A stretch of DNA of 64,000 bases from an uncultured Campylobacter sp. GTDB taxonomy: Bacteria > Campylobacterota > Campylobacteria > Campylobacterales > Campylobacteraceae. Position 1 is the stretch's first letter. Every line of letters begins with the position of its first letter. Location of the stretch: positions 1 to 64,000 of the forward strand of contig NZ_CALKTT010000005.1 of NCBI RefSeq assembly GCF_937997535.1, read 5' to 3'. The position numbers were made by a program, and so were the translations under genes. The notes beneath the pieces were generated by a model. The model was given only the letters and a program-made list of their open reading frames with translations. It was not told the DNA's origin and made no database searches. Shown piece after piece: positions 49,559 to 59,138 of the stretch.

Positions 49559-50089
49559 TTAAATAATCTTTTCAACTTGCGAATATGAAATTTCAATCGG
49601 CGTGCTTCGTCCGAAGATCGAAACATTGAGGCGAAGCTTGCCATGTATCATATCATACTCTTCTACGATGCCGTTGAAATTAGCAAAAGGTCCGTCGACG
49701 ATCCTAACCGTCTCTCCGTCTTCGAAATTTATCTTCGGCTTAGGAGCCTCGCGATTATTGATCTTTTCTAGAATTATCTCGATATCTTTTTCCGGTAGCG
49801 GAGAGGGTTTTTTCGCCTCGCCGATAAAGCGACTTACCTTAGGCAGCATCTGAATTCTATGCCATAAAGTGGTATCCAAATCTAAATTTGCAAAACAATA
49901 TCCTGGATATAAGCTACGCTCTTTGATGGTTTGCTTTGTATTTTTGACCTCTATAACATCTTCGGTAGGCACTAGCACTTCGCCGATCTTAGCCTCAAGT
50001 GCTTCGTCTTGTTTTAGCGCTTCTATCGCGCGCTTTACCGCCATCTCGCTGCCGGCGTAAGTTTGTATCGCATACCATTTATTTGCCAT
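49559..50089 (-). CDS. nusG: Transcription termination/antitermination factor NusG
   Basis: 176 residues. N-terminal NGN domain (KWYAIQTYAGSEMAVKRAIE), C-terminal KOW (GETVRIVDGPFANFNGIVEEY). It binds RNA polymerase and links it to Rho or the ribosome. Confidence 0.97.
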   Translation of the reverse strand: MANKWYAIQTYAGSEMAVKRAIEALKQDEALEAKIGEVLVPTEDVIEVKNTKQTIKERSLYPGYCFANLDLDTTLWHRIQMLPKVSRFIGEAKKPSPLPEKDIEIILEKINNREAPKPKINFEDGETVRIVDGPFANFNGIVEEYDMIHGKLRLNVSIFGRSTPIEISYSQVEKII

Positions 50090-50103
50090 ATTACGATCCT
50101 TAC

Positions 50104-50277
50104 TTAAGCAGTTATCAAAGCGGACATAATAAGATCCACTAGCGCTAAAAACAGTGCGATAACTACGACTACGACTACTACAGAGATATATGCTGTTTTA
50201 GTCTGATCTTTAGTCGGGAAAATTACCTTATCTAACTCTACTTTTGCTTGTTTATAATACTCTTTTACTTTTTCCAT
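50104..50277 (-). CDS. secE: Preprotein translocase subunit SecE
   Basis: 57 residues from the ATG at 50277 (MetGluLysValLysGluTyrTyr); one C-terminal membrane helix (about 28-52). It is the small SecYEG subunit of the inner membrane. It sits immediately upstream of nusG, as in most bacteria. An in-frame earlier start at 50319 would run into the tRNA-Trp and is rejected. Confidence 0.95.
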   Translation of the reverse strand: MEKVKEYYKQAKVELDKVIFPTKDQTKTAYISVVVVVVVIALFLALVDLIMSALITA

Positions 50278-50289
50278 ACCCAATCCTCG

Positions 50290-50365
50290 TGGCAGGGCAA
50301 GAGGGATTCGAACCCCCAACCATCGGATTTGGAATCCGGCGCTCTACCGTTGGAGCTATTGCCCT
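50290..50365 (-). tRNA. trpT: tRNA-Trp (anticodon CCA)
   Basis: 76 nt with encoded CCA. The cloverleaf arms are present; the anticodon loop TTCCAAA reads CCA for tryptophan. It lies between rpmG and secE. Confidence 0.97.
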
Positions 50366-50372
50366 ATAACAA

Positions 50373-50546
50373 TTAGCCTTTTAACTTGACTTCTTTATGA
50401 AGCGTGTGCTTTTTTAATCTAGGGCAATATTTTTTAAGTTCTAGTTTTTCGGTCGTAGTTTTGCTATTTTTATAAGTAGTATAGTTAATATCGCCACTTT
50501 CGGAGCATTTTAATCCGACCTTTACTCTACTTGAATTCTTTGCCAT
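50373..50546 (-). CDS. rpmG: 50S ribosomal protein L33
   Basis: 57 residues, short enough to be missed. ATG at 50546, stop 50373. The body (VKVGLKCSESGDINYTTYKN, then KYCPRLKKHTLHKEVKLKG) is the usual L33. AAGGAAACCAA is the ribosome site. It keeps its place between tuf and tRNA-Trp/secE. Confidence 0.97.
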   Translation of the reverse strand: MAKNSSRVKVGLKCSESGDINYTTYKNSKTTTEKLELKKYCPRLKKHTLHKEVKLKG

Positions 50547-50561
50547 TTGGTTTCCTTGAAT

Positions 50562-50595
50562 AAAAAAGCAAGCGGAATTTTAAAATTCCGCTTGC
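50562..50595 (-). terminator. Rho-independent terminator after tuf
   Basis: A 28-bp perfect inverted repeat (50568-50595, GCAAGCGG arms around AATTTTAAAATT) followed on the minus strand by TTTTTT. It closes the tRNA-tuf unit ahead of rpmG. Confidence 0.85.
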
Positions 50596-50601
50596 AAAAA
50601 A

Positions 50602-51801
50602 TTAAGCGATGATTTTCGAAACGACGCCTGAACCTACGGTATGACCGCCTTCGCGAATCGCGAAGCGAGTACCTTGCTCAAGAGCGATCGGAGCAATTAG
50701 CTCAACGGTGATTTTAACGTTATCGCCAGGCATTACCATCTCCGTTCCCTCAGGAAGGGTAATCGAACCGGTAACATCTGTCGTACGAACGTAAAACTGC
50801 GGTCTATAATTATTAAAGAATGGAGTATGGCGTCCGCCCTCTTCTTTAGTTAAGATATAAACCTCGCCCTCAAATTTAGTATGAGGAGTGATAGATTTTG
50901 GTTTACATAAAACCATACCGCGCTCTACTTCCTCTTTCTTAGTACCGCGCAATAAAACACCTACGTTATCGCCGGCTTCACCTTGATCCATCTCTTTTCT
51001 AAACATCTCAACGCCAGTGACGGTAGTAGTTTGAGTAGGTTTAATACCTACGATCTCGATAGTATCACCAACTTTAACGATACCTTTTTCGATTCTACCG
51101 GTTACAACGGTACCGCGACCGGAGATCGAGAAAATATCTTCGATCGGAAGAAGGAAATCTTTATCAGTATCGCGAACAGGGGTTGGGATATAGCTATCAA
51201 CTGCGTCCATAAGCTCCATAATCTTTGCAGACCATTCGCCGTCTTGTCCAGCCTTAGCTTCCTCAAGAGCCTTAAGAGCAGAGCCCTTAATGATTGGGGT
51301 CTCGTCGCCAGGGAATTTATACTCTTTTAAAAGATCTCTAACTTCCTCTTCGACTAGCTCTAAAAGATCCGGATCATCGACCATATCGGTTTTGTTTAGA
51401 AAAACTACGATATAAGGAACGCCTACTTGGCGAGAAAGCAAGATGTGCTCGCGAGTTTGAGGCATAGGACCATCTGCAGCAGAGACAACTAAAATAGCGC
51501 CGTCCATCTGAGCCGCACCGGTAATCATATTTTTTACGTAGTCGGCGTGGCCAGGGCAGTCAACGTGAGCATAGTGACGTTTCTCGGTCTCATATTCGAT
51601 GTGAGACGTAGCGATAGTAATACCGCGCTCTTTTTCCTCTGGAGCGTTATCGATATTGTCGTAGTCCTTTAGCTCAGCTAGACCTTTCCTGGAAAGAACA
51701 GCAGAAATAGCAGCTGTCAAAGTAGTCTTACCATGGTCAACGTGACCGATGGTACCAATGTTTACGTGTGGCTTGTTACGATTAAATTTTTCTTTAGCCA
51801 T
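50602..51801 (-). CDS. tuf: Elongation factor Tu
   Basis: 399 residues from the ATG at 51801 (MAKEKFNRNKPHVNIGTIGH); an ATG-like codon at 51804 is one residue earlier. G motifs GHVDHGKTT, DCPGH and NKTD are in order. It carries aminoacyl-tRNA to the ribosome. It follows four tRNA genes in the classic tufB order. Confidence 0.99.
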   Translation of the reverse strand: MAKEKFNRNKPHVNIGTIGHVDHGKTTLTAAISAVLSRKGLAELKDYDNIDNAPEEKERGITIATSHIEYETEKRHYAHVDCPGHADYVKNMITGAAQMDGAILVVSAADGPMPQTREHILLSRQVGVPYIVVFLNKTDMVDDPDLLELVEEEVRDLLKEYKFPGDETPIIKGSALKALEEAKAGQDGEWSAKIMELMDAVDSYIPTPVRDTDKDFLLPIEDIFSISGRGTVVTGRIEKGIVKVGDTIEIVGIKPTQTTTVTGVEMFRKEMDQGEAGDNVGVLLRGTKKEEVERGMVLCKPKSITPHTKFEGEVYILTKEEGGRHTPFFNNYRPQFYVRTTDVTGSITLPEGTEMVMPGDNVKITVELIAPIALEQGTRFAIREGGHTVGSGVVSKIIA

Positions 51802-51857
51802 CATATCCTCCGTTATTGATTTGTGGATTACACAACAAACTAAGCGACTCTATTTTA

Positions 51858-51932
<75 letters not shown>

Positions 51933-52045
51933 CTAAACTCAGGCAAAGAGAAATCGCTACCAATACCCAACAATGCGACCAAAATTTAGATTATGTAAGC
52001 ATATAAAAGCAGTTAAGTTTTACAGCTCCCAGTAAACCTAAATGG

Positions 52046-52122
52046 TGGAGCGGGAAACGGGGCTCGAACCCGCGACCCTCAGCTTGGAAGGCTGATGCTC
52101 TAGCCAACTGAGCTAATCCCGC
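52046..52122 (-). tRNA. glyT: tRNA-Gly (anticodon TCC)
   Basis: 77 nt; loop CTTCCAA reads TCC. Encoded CCA. Acceptor GCGGGA...TCCCGC pairs. Confidence 0.95.
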
Positions 52123-52134
52123 ATCAAAAATTCA

Positions 52135-52219
<85 letters not shown>

Positions 52220-52255
52220 CTTTGATGAAATCTGGTCAAACACTGTTACAAAAAA

Positions 52256-52331
52256 TGGAGCTGGTGGACGGGATCGAACCGCCGACCCACTGCTTACAAG
52301 GCAGTAGCTCTACCAGCTGAGCTACACCAGC
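52256..52331 (-). tRNA. thrU: tRNA-Thr (anticodon TGT)
   Basis: 76 nt; loop CTTGTAA reads TGT. CCA encoded. First gene of the unit thrU-tyr-gly-thr-tuf. Confidence 0.95.
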
Positions 52332-52351
52332 ATTTTGAAATTGAAGTGGCA

Positions 52352-52380
52352 ATTATAACCGAAAAATCCCCAATTGTCAA
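52352..52380 (-). promoter_or_regulatory. Consensus sigma70 promoter of the tRNA-tuf cluster
   Basis: On the minus strand TTGACA (52375-52380), 17 bases, TATAAT (52352-52357), both hexamers perfect. It is 21 bp ahead of the first tRNA gene. Campylobacter promoters usually lack a -35, so this is exceptionally strong. Confidence 0.9.
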
Positions 52381-52420
52381 GGCTAAAACAGCCTATTTTA
52401 AAATTTCATAAAATTTCTGC

Positions 52421-52426
52421 TATAAT
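52421..52426 (+). promoter_or_regulatory. -10 box ahead of the small coiled-coil protein
   Basis: TATAAT in CTGCTATAATGCG, 32 bp ahead of the ATG at 52458. It is divergent from the tRNA-tuf promoter. Confidence 0.55.
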
Positions 52427-52457
52427 GCGCGCAATTTTAAATTTTAAGGAATTTTAT

Positions 52458-52670
52458 ATGAAAATCGTACCTTGGATCATAATAGTTTTTATGATTTATT
52501 TGATTTATTATTTTATCTCCCGCTCCGAAAAGCGTCTAAATACCCTTGAAAAGCGCCTAAATAAGATAGAAGAAAACTTAAGCGAGATAAAAAAGGCTAC
52601 CGAAGCCAACAGGCTTTTGATCGAAGAAGCAAAGCTGGACTCTGAAGATGACGCAAAAGAGCAAGAATAA
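52458..52670 (+). CDS. Small membrane-anchored coiled-coil protein
   Basis: 70 residues from the ATG at 52458 (TTTTAAGGAATTTTAT ahead). One helix (about 4-22) then a charged helical region with heptad-like Leu/Ile (LNTLEKRLNKIEENLSEIKK). Function unknown. An open frame starting 28 residues earlier (52374) lies in the promoter region and is rejected. Confidence 0.75.
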   Translation: MKIVPWIIIVFMIYLIYYFISRSEKRLNTLEKRLNKIEENLSEIKKATEANRLLIEEAKLDSEDDAKEQE

Positions 52671-53285
52671 AATTAAATTTAAATCCATGATCTCGCTAGC
52701 TTAGCCTTTTTGCCAAATATCTCGTGCTGAAAATTGTGAGTATATTTTATGCATATTTTGGCATTTTTGAAAGAAATTTTGCCGCAACGTCGAAACCGCG
52801 AAGTGCAAGAAGCTCATACGTAACTAATTCTTAAATTTTACGAAATTTAAAATTCGCGCTTTAATCCTGCAACGCTAAGCAAATCCACGCGAATTAATAA
52901 ATCAAAATTCCAGCCATTAGCCGCAAATTCCATAGAATTTCAAATAATACCACCTAAAATTAGAATTCCTGCTAAAATCCATCTTACAATTCAACTTCTT
53001 AAAATTTTGCGCAAATCCCTCAACAAAATTCTAAACCACAAAATTTTAGTATTTAAAATCATATTACTCAACCCCGCCGCAGCAGCAAAGCCTATGGGTT
53101 CCACCGCACGCCATTTCAGGCTGATATATCAGAAAGCTCAAAAGCGCAGACCGCAACCTCTACAAGCTAACGATAAAATTTAATCATAATTTTTAAAAAC
53201 CAAAATTTCAAAAGCACGGAATTTTGTCCCAGGATTTGAATTGAGTAAAAGCAGGCGAAATGCAGGAGCTTCTAAAACGCAAAAT
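52671..53285. other. Intergenic stretch, no gene seen
   Basis: About 600 bp with A+T-rich runs between the small coiled-coil gene and the Fe-S protein gene. Frames overlapping 53260-53487 are shadows of the Fe-S gene. Confidence 0.5.
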
Positions 53286-54590
53286 TTATCCATTGGAATT
53301 TTCCTCGCCCATAAGCGCCTCAGCGATGAGCTCCAACGGATTTACGCACCTCGTCTGCGAGCTGCTTAAAAAAAGCGAATTATTTAGCTGCATCCTGCAC
53401 GCGCTGCACTCGGCAGAGACTACGCGCACAGGCAGATCTGCCATTGCGCGCGCCTTAGCTAATCCTGTTTCACGCGCGAGCTCGTAACGCTCGGTCTGCA
53501 TCGTCACACCGCCAAATCCGCAGCATTTATTAAGTTCATCCATCTCGATTATTTCGTAGTTTTGAGCGAGCAAGCCGCGCGGTTCTTTCCAAATACCCTG
53601 CATTTTGCGGGCATGGCACGGATCGTGATAGGTAATCACTAAAGCCCTTTTGCCGCGGCGCATCAAAAGATCACTTAAGTTTGTAAATTTATAAAAGTAT
53701 TCGCTCGCCATAAAAATTTTACTCGCAAGCTTTTGCGCACGGGCTTTCCATTGCGGCTCATTTTCAAAAAAATGCGCGTAATCCACCCGTAGCATTGCAG
53801 AGCATGTAGCCTCGGGCACTATAATCGCATCAAGAGCAGGCAGAGCTTTTTCGAAATATGCTATATTAAATTTTGCCGCGCGTTCAACCGCTGCAAAATC
53901 TCCCGTAAAATACGCAGGAGCGCCGCAACAGGCTTGTTCCTTCATCAAATTTACGTTTAGCTTTAGCGCTCGCGCAATATGTAAAATCGCCTCGCCTACG
54001 CCCGTGTAAGCGTAGTTTGCCATGCAGCCTATAAAAATTCCGATAGTTTTTTCGCCGCCGTTGTCGATAAATTCTGCGTGCGAGTTCATAAAGCTCTTTT
54101 TCGCAGGAGCAGGCAACAAGCGCTCTTTTTTAAGTAGTGGCAAGTCAAATCTAGGCGACATAGAGCTTTGCGTATCTTTTCGCATCTTAAAGCCACAGCT
54201 AAGAAACACGTATCCAAGCGCTGCTGCTAGATCCAGCGCTTTGCGGTGCCCGAGCAGCCAAAACGCAGCTTTTTTGTACCACGCGATGCCAAATTTTTCC
54301 GCAATGCGCGCGCGAACATTCTCGATTGCCGTATCTATGGGCAAAGACTCGCCGCAAATATCTACGCAGTTGGTGCATAAAAAGCAGCTCTCAAAAATTT
54401 TCTTAGCGTTTTTATCAAGCTTTAGCTCATTCCTGCCGTAAGCGCCCAAAAGATCCACAAATCCGCGCGGGCTCGTTACTTCATCGCCGTTAATGCCATA
54501 AACCGTGCAGACTTGGATGCATTTACCACATTTTACGCAACGCTCGCTAAGTGCCGCAAAATCGAACGCTCCAAGCTTTGCCCTACTCAT
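53286..54590 (-). CDS. Two-cluster Fe-S oxidoreductase subunit (GlpC/LldE-like)
   Basis: 434 residues. Two 4Fe-4S motifs near the N-terminus (CVKCGKCIQVC and CFLCTNCVDIC), then two CCG domains (CCGAPAYFTGD and CCGFGG, with CHARKMQG). It resembles the Fe-S subunit of glycerol-3-phosphate or glycolate-type oxidases, but the flavin subunit is not nearby. In C. jejuni a like gene follows hemN in the same order. Membrane or cytoplasmic location not clear. Confidence 0.8.
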   Translation of the reverse strand: MSRAKLGAFDFAALSERCVKCGKCIQVCTVYGINGDEVTSPRGFVDLLGAYGRNELKLDKNAKKIFESCFLCTNCVDICGESLPIDTAIENVRARIAEKFGIAWYKKAAFWLLGHRKALDLAAALGYVFLSCGFKMRKDTQSSMSPRFDLPLLKKERLLPAPAKKSFMNSHAEFIDNGGEKTIGIFIGCMANYAYTGVGEAILHIARALKLNVNLMKEQACCGAPAYFTGDFAAVERAAKFNIAYFEKALPALDAIIVPEATCSAMLRVDYAHFFENEPQWKARAQKLASKIFMASEYFYKFTNLSDLLMRRGKRALVITYHDPCHARKMQGIWKEPRGLLAQNYEIIEMDELNKCCGFGGVTMQTERYELARETGLAKARAMADLPVRVVSAECSACRMQLNNSLFLSSSQTRCVNPLELIAEALMGEENSNG

Positions 54591-54601
54591 AGCCGCGCCG
54601 C

Positions 54602-55966
54602 TTAAACGGTTTTTGAAAAGCGCTTTTCGCCCAAATTTTTACCCATATACTCATCAAAACACATCGCGATATTACGGATCAAAAGCGTGCCGGTAGGCGT
54701 TACCGAAATTCTATGCGGCGAGACTTGCACGAAATCCTTTAGCGCCTCAAGCTGTTTTAGGCTAGCACCAAAATGCTCGAAAAATTTTATCTTAAATTTC
54801 TCCTCGATCGCCTCTATATCGACGCAGAAATTACTCATCAGCCCCATAATCACCTCTTTGCGCAGCAGATCCTCTTCATTTAGCAAAATGCCCCTGCAAT
54901 ACGGCAGCCTGCCCGTATCAATCGCGGCTTCATACGCGTCCATATCTTTGAAATTTTGCGCATAGTGTCGCACGCCTTCGCCGATGCTAGTTAGCCCGAT
55001 GCCGATCAGATCGGCGCCGCCCTTGGTCGTGTAGCCCTGAAAATTACGGTGCAACGAGCCGTTTTTAAGCGCAGCGTGAAGCTCGTCCGCGGGCTTTGAG
55101 TAGTGATCCATGCCGATCATCTCATATCCGTTCGCGCTCAAAAAATCATGGGTAAATTTTAAAATTTCAAGCTTTACTTTGGGTTCTGGTAGTGTCGTCT
55201 CGTCAAATTTACGCATAGATTTTTTGATCCACGGCACATGCGCGTAGTTAAAGATCGCAAAGCGGTCCGGATCAAGCGAAAGCGCAAGCTCCAGCGTGCG
55301 CTTAAAGCTAGCTAGACTCTGATACGGAAGGCCGTAGATCAGATCCATATTTATCGATTTTATCCCCCTCGCGCGCGCCATAGCTATGACGTCCCTCGTA
55401 AGCTCGAAAGGCTGGATGCGGTGGATCTCCTTTTGCACCTGCGGATCGAAGTCCTGCACGCCGTAGCTGATGCGGTTAAAGCCGTTTGAAACGAGCACGT
55501 CAAGCTGCTCGGCGTTTAAAAATCGCGGATCGATCTCACAGCTGATCTCGGCTTCAGAGCTAAAATTTGTAAAATATTTTTTGATATTTTTTATGTGGCG
55601 CGCGAGCTGTTCGGCGCTAAAATATGTAGGCGTGCCGCCGCCGAAGTGCATCTGCACGACCTGGCGTGAGCCGTCCACGACGCCGCTTAAAATTTGCATT
55701 TCGCGCTCGATATAGTCCAAATACCGATCCATCTTGTCGCGCTTGCCCGTGTAGATTACGTTGCAGCCGCAAAAATAACAGGCGGAGCGGCAAAACGGCA
55801 TGTGAAAGTAAAGCGACAGCGGCGTGGAGCTTTTCTGATTTTTCAATTCGTTCAAATACCCGTCGTAGCTGAAGTTTTCGCTAAATTCCAAAGCGGTCGG
55901 ATAGCTCGTATAGCGGGGCCCAGGGCGCGAAAATTTCGCGTAAGCGTCGAAATCTATGCTATTCAC
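54602..55966 (-). CDS. hemN: Oxygen-independent coproporphyrinogen III oxidase HemN
   Basis: 454 residues, radical SAM. The cluster motif is CRSACYFCGCN (CxxxCxxC). It converts coproporphyrinogen III to protoporphyrinogen IX with SAM and no oxygen, suited to low-oxygen growth. Overlaps the UPF0763 gene by 8 bp. Confidence 0.96.
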   Translation of the reverse strand: MNSIDFDAYAKFSRPGPRYTSYPTALEFSENFSYDGYLNELKNQKSSTPLSLYFHMPFCRSACYFCGCNVIYTGKRDKMDRYLDYIEREMQILSGVVDGSRQVVQMHFGGGTPTYFSAEQLARHIKNIKKYFTNFSSEAEISCEIDPRFLNAEQLDVLVSNGFNRISYGVQDFDPQVQKEIHRIQPFELTRDVIAMARARGIKSINMDLIYGLPYQSLASFKRTLELALSLDPDRFAIFNYAHVPWIKKSMRKFDETTLPEPKVKLEILKFTHDFLSANGYEMIGMDHYSKPADELHAALKNGSLHRNFQGYTTKGGADLIGIGLTSIGEGVRHYAQNFKDMDAYEAAIDTGRLPYCRGILLNEEDLLRKEVIMGLMSNFCVDIEAIEEKFKIKFFEHFGASLKQLEALKDFVQVSPHRISVTPTGTLLIRNIAMCFDEYMGKNLGEKRFSKTV

Positions 55967-56441
55967 GGCCGCCCGCCTTGGTTTTGATAAGCTCTTCGAT
56001 GTCGATGAAAAGGTTCGGATGCAGGCTTTTTACGCGCGAGACGACGGCGTCGACGTCTAGGCTTAATCTTTTTGCATTCGGATCTGCGCCCGTTAGCCTT
56101 CTGATCTCATCCATGCACACGATCCACGCGTCGCCGAAATCTACCGGCGTATGCTGCAAGATCGAGCGCTCAAGCTTGAGGTTAAAATTTTCCTGCATCG
56201 CGTTTTTGGTCGCGGCGATAAGATTTGCAAGCGATTTTATCGAGATCATCGTGTGCACTTCGTTATTTTCGTCGATGCCGAACCACGGCTCCTCGTCGCT
56301 CCACGAGCCGCTTTTTAAAGTGAGCTTTTTCTCGTTGTCCTCGCCCTGTGAAATTTCAAAAACCGTCCTTTTCGAGCTATCCAGCCCGAAAAATTCGCTC
56401 GCTTTGTCGATCTTTTTTAGCGCCTTATCTTTTTCTTCCAT
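55959..56441 (-). CDS. UPF0763 family protein
   Basis: 160 residues. Starts MetGluGluLysAspLysAlaLeu and keeps the DUF2603/UPF0763 pattern of Campylobacter and Helicobacter (the like gene sits between hemN and argF in C. jejuni). No function known. Soluble. Confidence 0.85.
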   Translation of the reverse strand: MEEKDKALKKIDKASEFFGLDSSKRTVFEISQGEDNEKKLTLKSGSWSDEEPWFGIDENNEVHTMISIKSLANLIAATKNAMQENFNLKLERSILQHTPVDFGDAWIVCMDEIRRLTGADPNAKRLSLDVDAVVSRVKSLHPNLFIDIEELIKTKAGGRE

Positions 56442-56456
56442 GCGTTCTCCTAAAAT

Positions 56457-57380
56457 TTATCTTTTTTGATCCAGCCAGACCATGACGCCCTTTTGCGCGT
56501 GCAGGCGATTTTCCGCCTCTGCAAAAATTTCATCCGCGTGCGCTTCAAACACGGCCTCGCTTACCTCATATCCGCGGTACGCCGGCAGGCAGTGCAAAAA
56601 GATCGCGCCGCTACCGGCTAGAGCCATTAAGCTTTCATCCACGCAAAAGCCCGCGAAATCGCGAATTCTTTGCTCCTTTTCGGCTTCTTGCCCCATCGAG
56701 ACCCAAGTATCGGTCGTCACGACGTTTGCACCCGCTACCGCTTCTTTTATATCGTTCGTTATTAAAATTTTGGCACCTGAAATTTCGGCATTTTGCCGCG
56801 CCTGCGCTAGTATCTGCGGATCGGCCTCGTAGCCCACGGGCGTCGCTACTCGCAGCTCAAAGCCAAGCTTGCTGGCAAGCATGAGCCACGAGTGAGCCAT
56901 GTTGTTGCCGTCGCCCACGTACGCGGCTTTTATCTTTGAAATTGAAGTGCCGTGCTCCACGATCGTCATTAAATCCGCCATTAGCTGCACGGGATGAAAT
57001 TTATCGCTTAGCCCGTTTATCACCGGCACGCGGCTAAATTCCGCAAGCTCTATGAGCGTCTCATGGCGATTTACGCGCGCCATGATTAGATCGCACATTC
57101 GCGAAATCACGCGCGCAGTGTCTTTGATCGGCTCACCGCGCCCGAGCTGGATGTCGCGACTGCTCAAAAATAGCGCGTGCCCGCCGAGCTCATTCATCCC
57201 TACGTCAAAGCTAACGCGCGTCCTGGTCGAGCTTTTTTCAAATATCATCGCCAATTTTTGATCTTTCAAATATGGCTTGAAATTTCGCGCTTTAGCCTCT
57301 TTTTTAATCTCAAAGGCTAAATTTAAAATTTCGATTATCTCGTCTTTGCTAAAATCGTTTAACGTAAGAAAGTGCCTCAT
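56457..57380 (-). CDS. argF: Ornithine carbamoyltransferase ArgF
   Basis: 307 residues. Carbamoyl phosphate site STRTRVSFD, ornithine-side FHPVQLMADL and HCLPAYRG are all present. It makes citrulline from ornithine and carbamoyl phosphate in arginine synthesis. Starts 15 bp upstream of UPF0763 in the same unit. Confidence 0.97.
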   Translation of the reverse strand: MRHFLTLNDFSKDEIIEILNLAFEIKKEAKARNFKPYLKDQKLAMIFEKSSTRTRVSFDVGMNELGGHALFLSSRDIQLGRGEPIKDTARVISRMCDLIMARVNRHETLIELAEFSRVPVINGLSDKFHPVQLMADLMTIVEHGTSISKIKAAYVGDGNNMAHSWLMLASKLGFELRVATPVGYEADPQILAQARQNAEISGAKILITNDIKEAVAGANVVTTDTWVSMGQEAEKEQRIRDFAGFCVDESLMALAGSGAIFLHCLPAYRGYEVSEAVFEAHADEIFAEAENRLHAQKGVMVWLDQKR

Positions 57381-57536
57381 ATCGCTCCTTTTTGGTTAAA
57401 TTTTACACTGTTTTCGCTTACGTAGCGTTTTATTCGGCTTTAAAATTTTAAATTTACGCTACGTGCCGCGAAGTAAATTTCAAAAACAAGTCTCGCCGCT
57501 ACCGTGAAATTTTAAAATTCCAAAATTCTTAAAATT

Positions 57537-58514
57537 TTACCTGCGCGAGTTTAGAATTTCCGCGATCTCTTTGGCGTGATAGGTGATGATCATATCCGCG
57601 CCGGCGCGCCTTATGCCTATCATCGTCTCCATCATCACGCGCTCATAATCGATCACGCCCGCTTTTTTGCCCGCCTGCAAAAGCGAGTATTCGCCGCTTA
57701 CGTTATACGCGCAGATCGGCAGCAGCGTGCGCTCCCGTAGATCTCTGATCAGATCCAGATACGCAAGCGCGGGCTTTATCATCAAGATATCCGCCCCCTG
57801 CGCCTCGTCTTGCAGGCTTTCGTTGATCGCCTCAAATCTATTTGCTGGATCCATCTGGTAGCTGCTGCGGTCACCAAAACTCGGTGCGCTCTCAGCCACG
57901 TCGCGAAACGGCCCGTAATAGCCGCTGGCAAACTTCGTCGAATACGCCATAATCGGCAAATTTTCAAATCCGCCGCGATCGAGCGTCTCTCGCAGAGTTG
58001 CGATAATACCGTCCATCATGCCGCTAGGCGCGATCATATCCGCGCCCGCTTTGGCGTGCACTAAAGCCTGCTGCGCCGAAATTTCAAGCGTCGCGTCGTT
58101 ATCCACCGTCTGATGCACATGATCGATGATGCCGCAGTGTCCATGGTCTGTGTATTCGCAAAAGCACAGATCGGTGATGACGAGCAAATTTGGAAATTTA
58201 GCCTTTATAGCGCGCAGCGAAGTAGCGATGATGCCGTCCTCGCTTAGCGCGTCCGAGCCGATGCTGTCCTTTAGCGAAGGAATTCCGAAAAGTAAAATTT
58301 TATCCAAACCAAGCGATATGAGGACCTCGCACTCTTTTAAAATTTCATCGACGCTCATCTGAAATACGCCAGGCATCGAGGCGATCTCCTTTTTGATGCC
58401 GCTTCCTTCCACCACGAAAAGCGGATAGATTAGAAAGCGGGTTTGCAGATCGGTTTGTCGCACCAGATCCCTAAGCGCGGGGTTTATTCGTAGCCGTCTA
58501 AATCGTTTAAACAT
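57537..58514 (-). CDS. hemB: Delta-aminolevulinic acid dehydratase HemB
   Basis: 325 residues. The two active-site Lys regions are AYSTKFASGYYGPFRD and MIKPALAYLDLI; the Cys-rich metal site is in DLCFCEYTDHGHCGI. It makes porphobilinogen. Divergent from ribA. Confidence 0.97.
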   Translation of the reverse strand: MFKRFRRLRINPALRDLVRQTDLQTRFLIYPLFVVEGSGIKKEIASMPGVFQMSVDEILKECEVLISLGLDKILLFGIPSLKDSIGSDALSEDGIIATSLRAIKAKFPNLLVITDLCFCEYTDHGHCGIIDHVHQTVDNDATLEISAQQALVHAKAGADMIAPSGMMDGIIATLRETLDRGGFENLPIMAYSTKFASGYYGPFRDVAESAPSFGDRSSYQMDPANRFEAINESLQDEAQGADILMIKPALAYLDLIRDLRERTLLPICAYNVSGEYSLLQAGKKAGVIDYERVMMETMIGIRRAGADMIITYHAKEIAEILNSRR

Positions 58515-58547
58515 TATTTTTCCTTTTTTAGCTAGAATTGTAAGATT

Positions 58548-58553
58548 TATAAT
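58548..58553 (+). promoter_or_regulatory. -10 box ahead of ribA
   Basis: TATAAT in GATTTATAATATC, 24 bp ahead of the ribA ATG in the hemB-ribA gap. Confidence 0.5.
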
Positions 58554-58577
58554 ATCACAATCGGAGTAAATTTAAGC

Positions 58578-59138
58578 ATGGATATAAAAATTTCAGAGGT
58601 CGCAAATCTCCCCTCTCGCTTCGGAAGCTTCCGCGTTCAGTCGTTTAAGCAAGGCGAGAAAGAGCATCTAGTGATATTTAAGCAGCCTTTGGAGGGCATT
58701 GTAAACGTGCGGATCCACTCGGAGTGCCTTACCGGCGATGCGATCGGCAGCCTAAAGTGCGACTGCGGCGAACAGCTCGAAGCAAGCCTAAAATATATCG
58801 AAGAGCACGGCGGCATGGTGATCTATCTGCGTCAAGAGGGGCGCAATATCGGGCTTTTTAATAAAATCAACGCCTACGCGCTACAAGATCAGGGGCTCGA
58901 TACGATCGAAGCAAACCATCAGCTAGGCTTCAAAGCGGACGAGCGAACCTATGAGATCGTGGATTTCATACTCGCTCATTTTGGAATTTCGCGCATAAAT
59001 CTGCTTACGAACAACCCGCAAAAGCTGCACGATCTGAAAGTAGAAGTGGTCGCGCGCGTGCCGATCATCATCACGCCTAATAAATTTAATGAAAACTATC
59101 TGCGCGTCAAAAAAGAGCAGATGGGACATCTGCTGTGA
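58578..59138 (+). CDS. ribA: GTP cyclohydrolase II RibA
   Basis: 186 residues. The zinc motif with C in VRIHSECLTGDAIGSLKCDCG is present, along with the later RQEGRNIGLFNKINAYALQDQG. First committed step of riboflavin synthesis from GTP. Overlaps rsmG by 4 bp. Confidence 0.96.
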   Translation: MDIKISEVANLPSRFGSFRVQSFKQGEKEHLVIFKQPLEGIVNVRIHSECLTGDAIGSLKCDCGEQLEASLKYIEEHGGMVIYLRQEGRNIGLFNKINAYALQDQGLDTIEANHQLGFKADERTYEIVDFILAHFGISRINLLTNNPQKLHDLKVEVVARVPIIITPNKFNENYLRVKKEQMGHLL

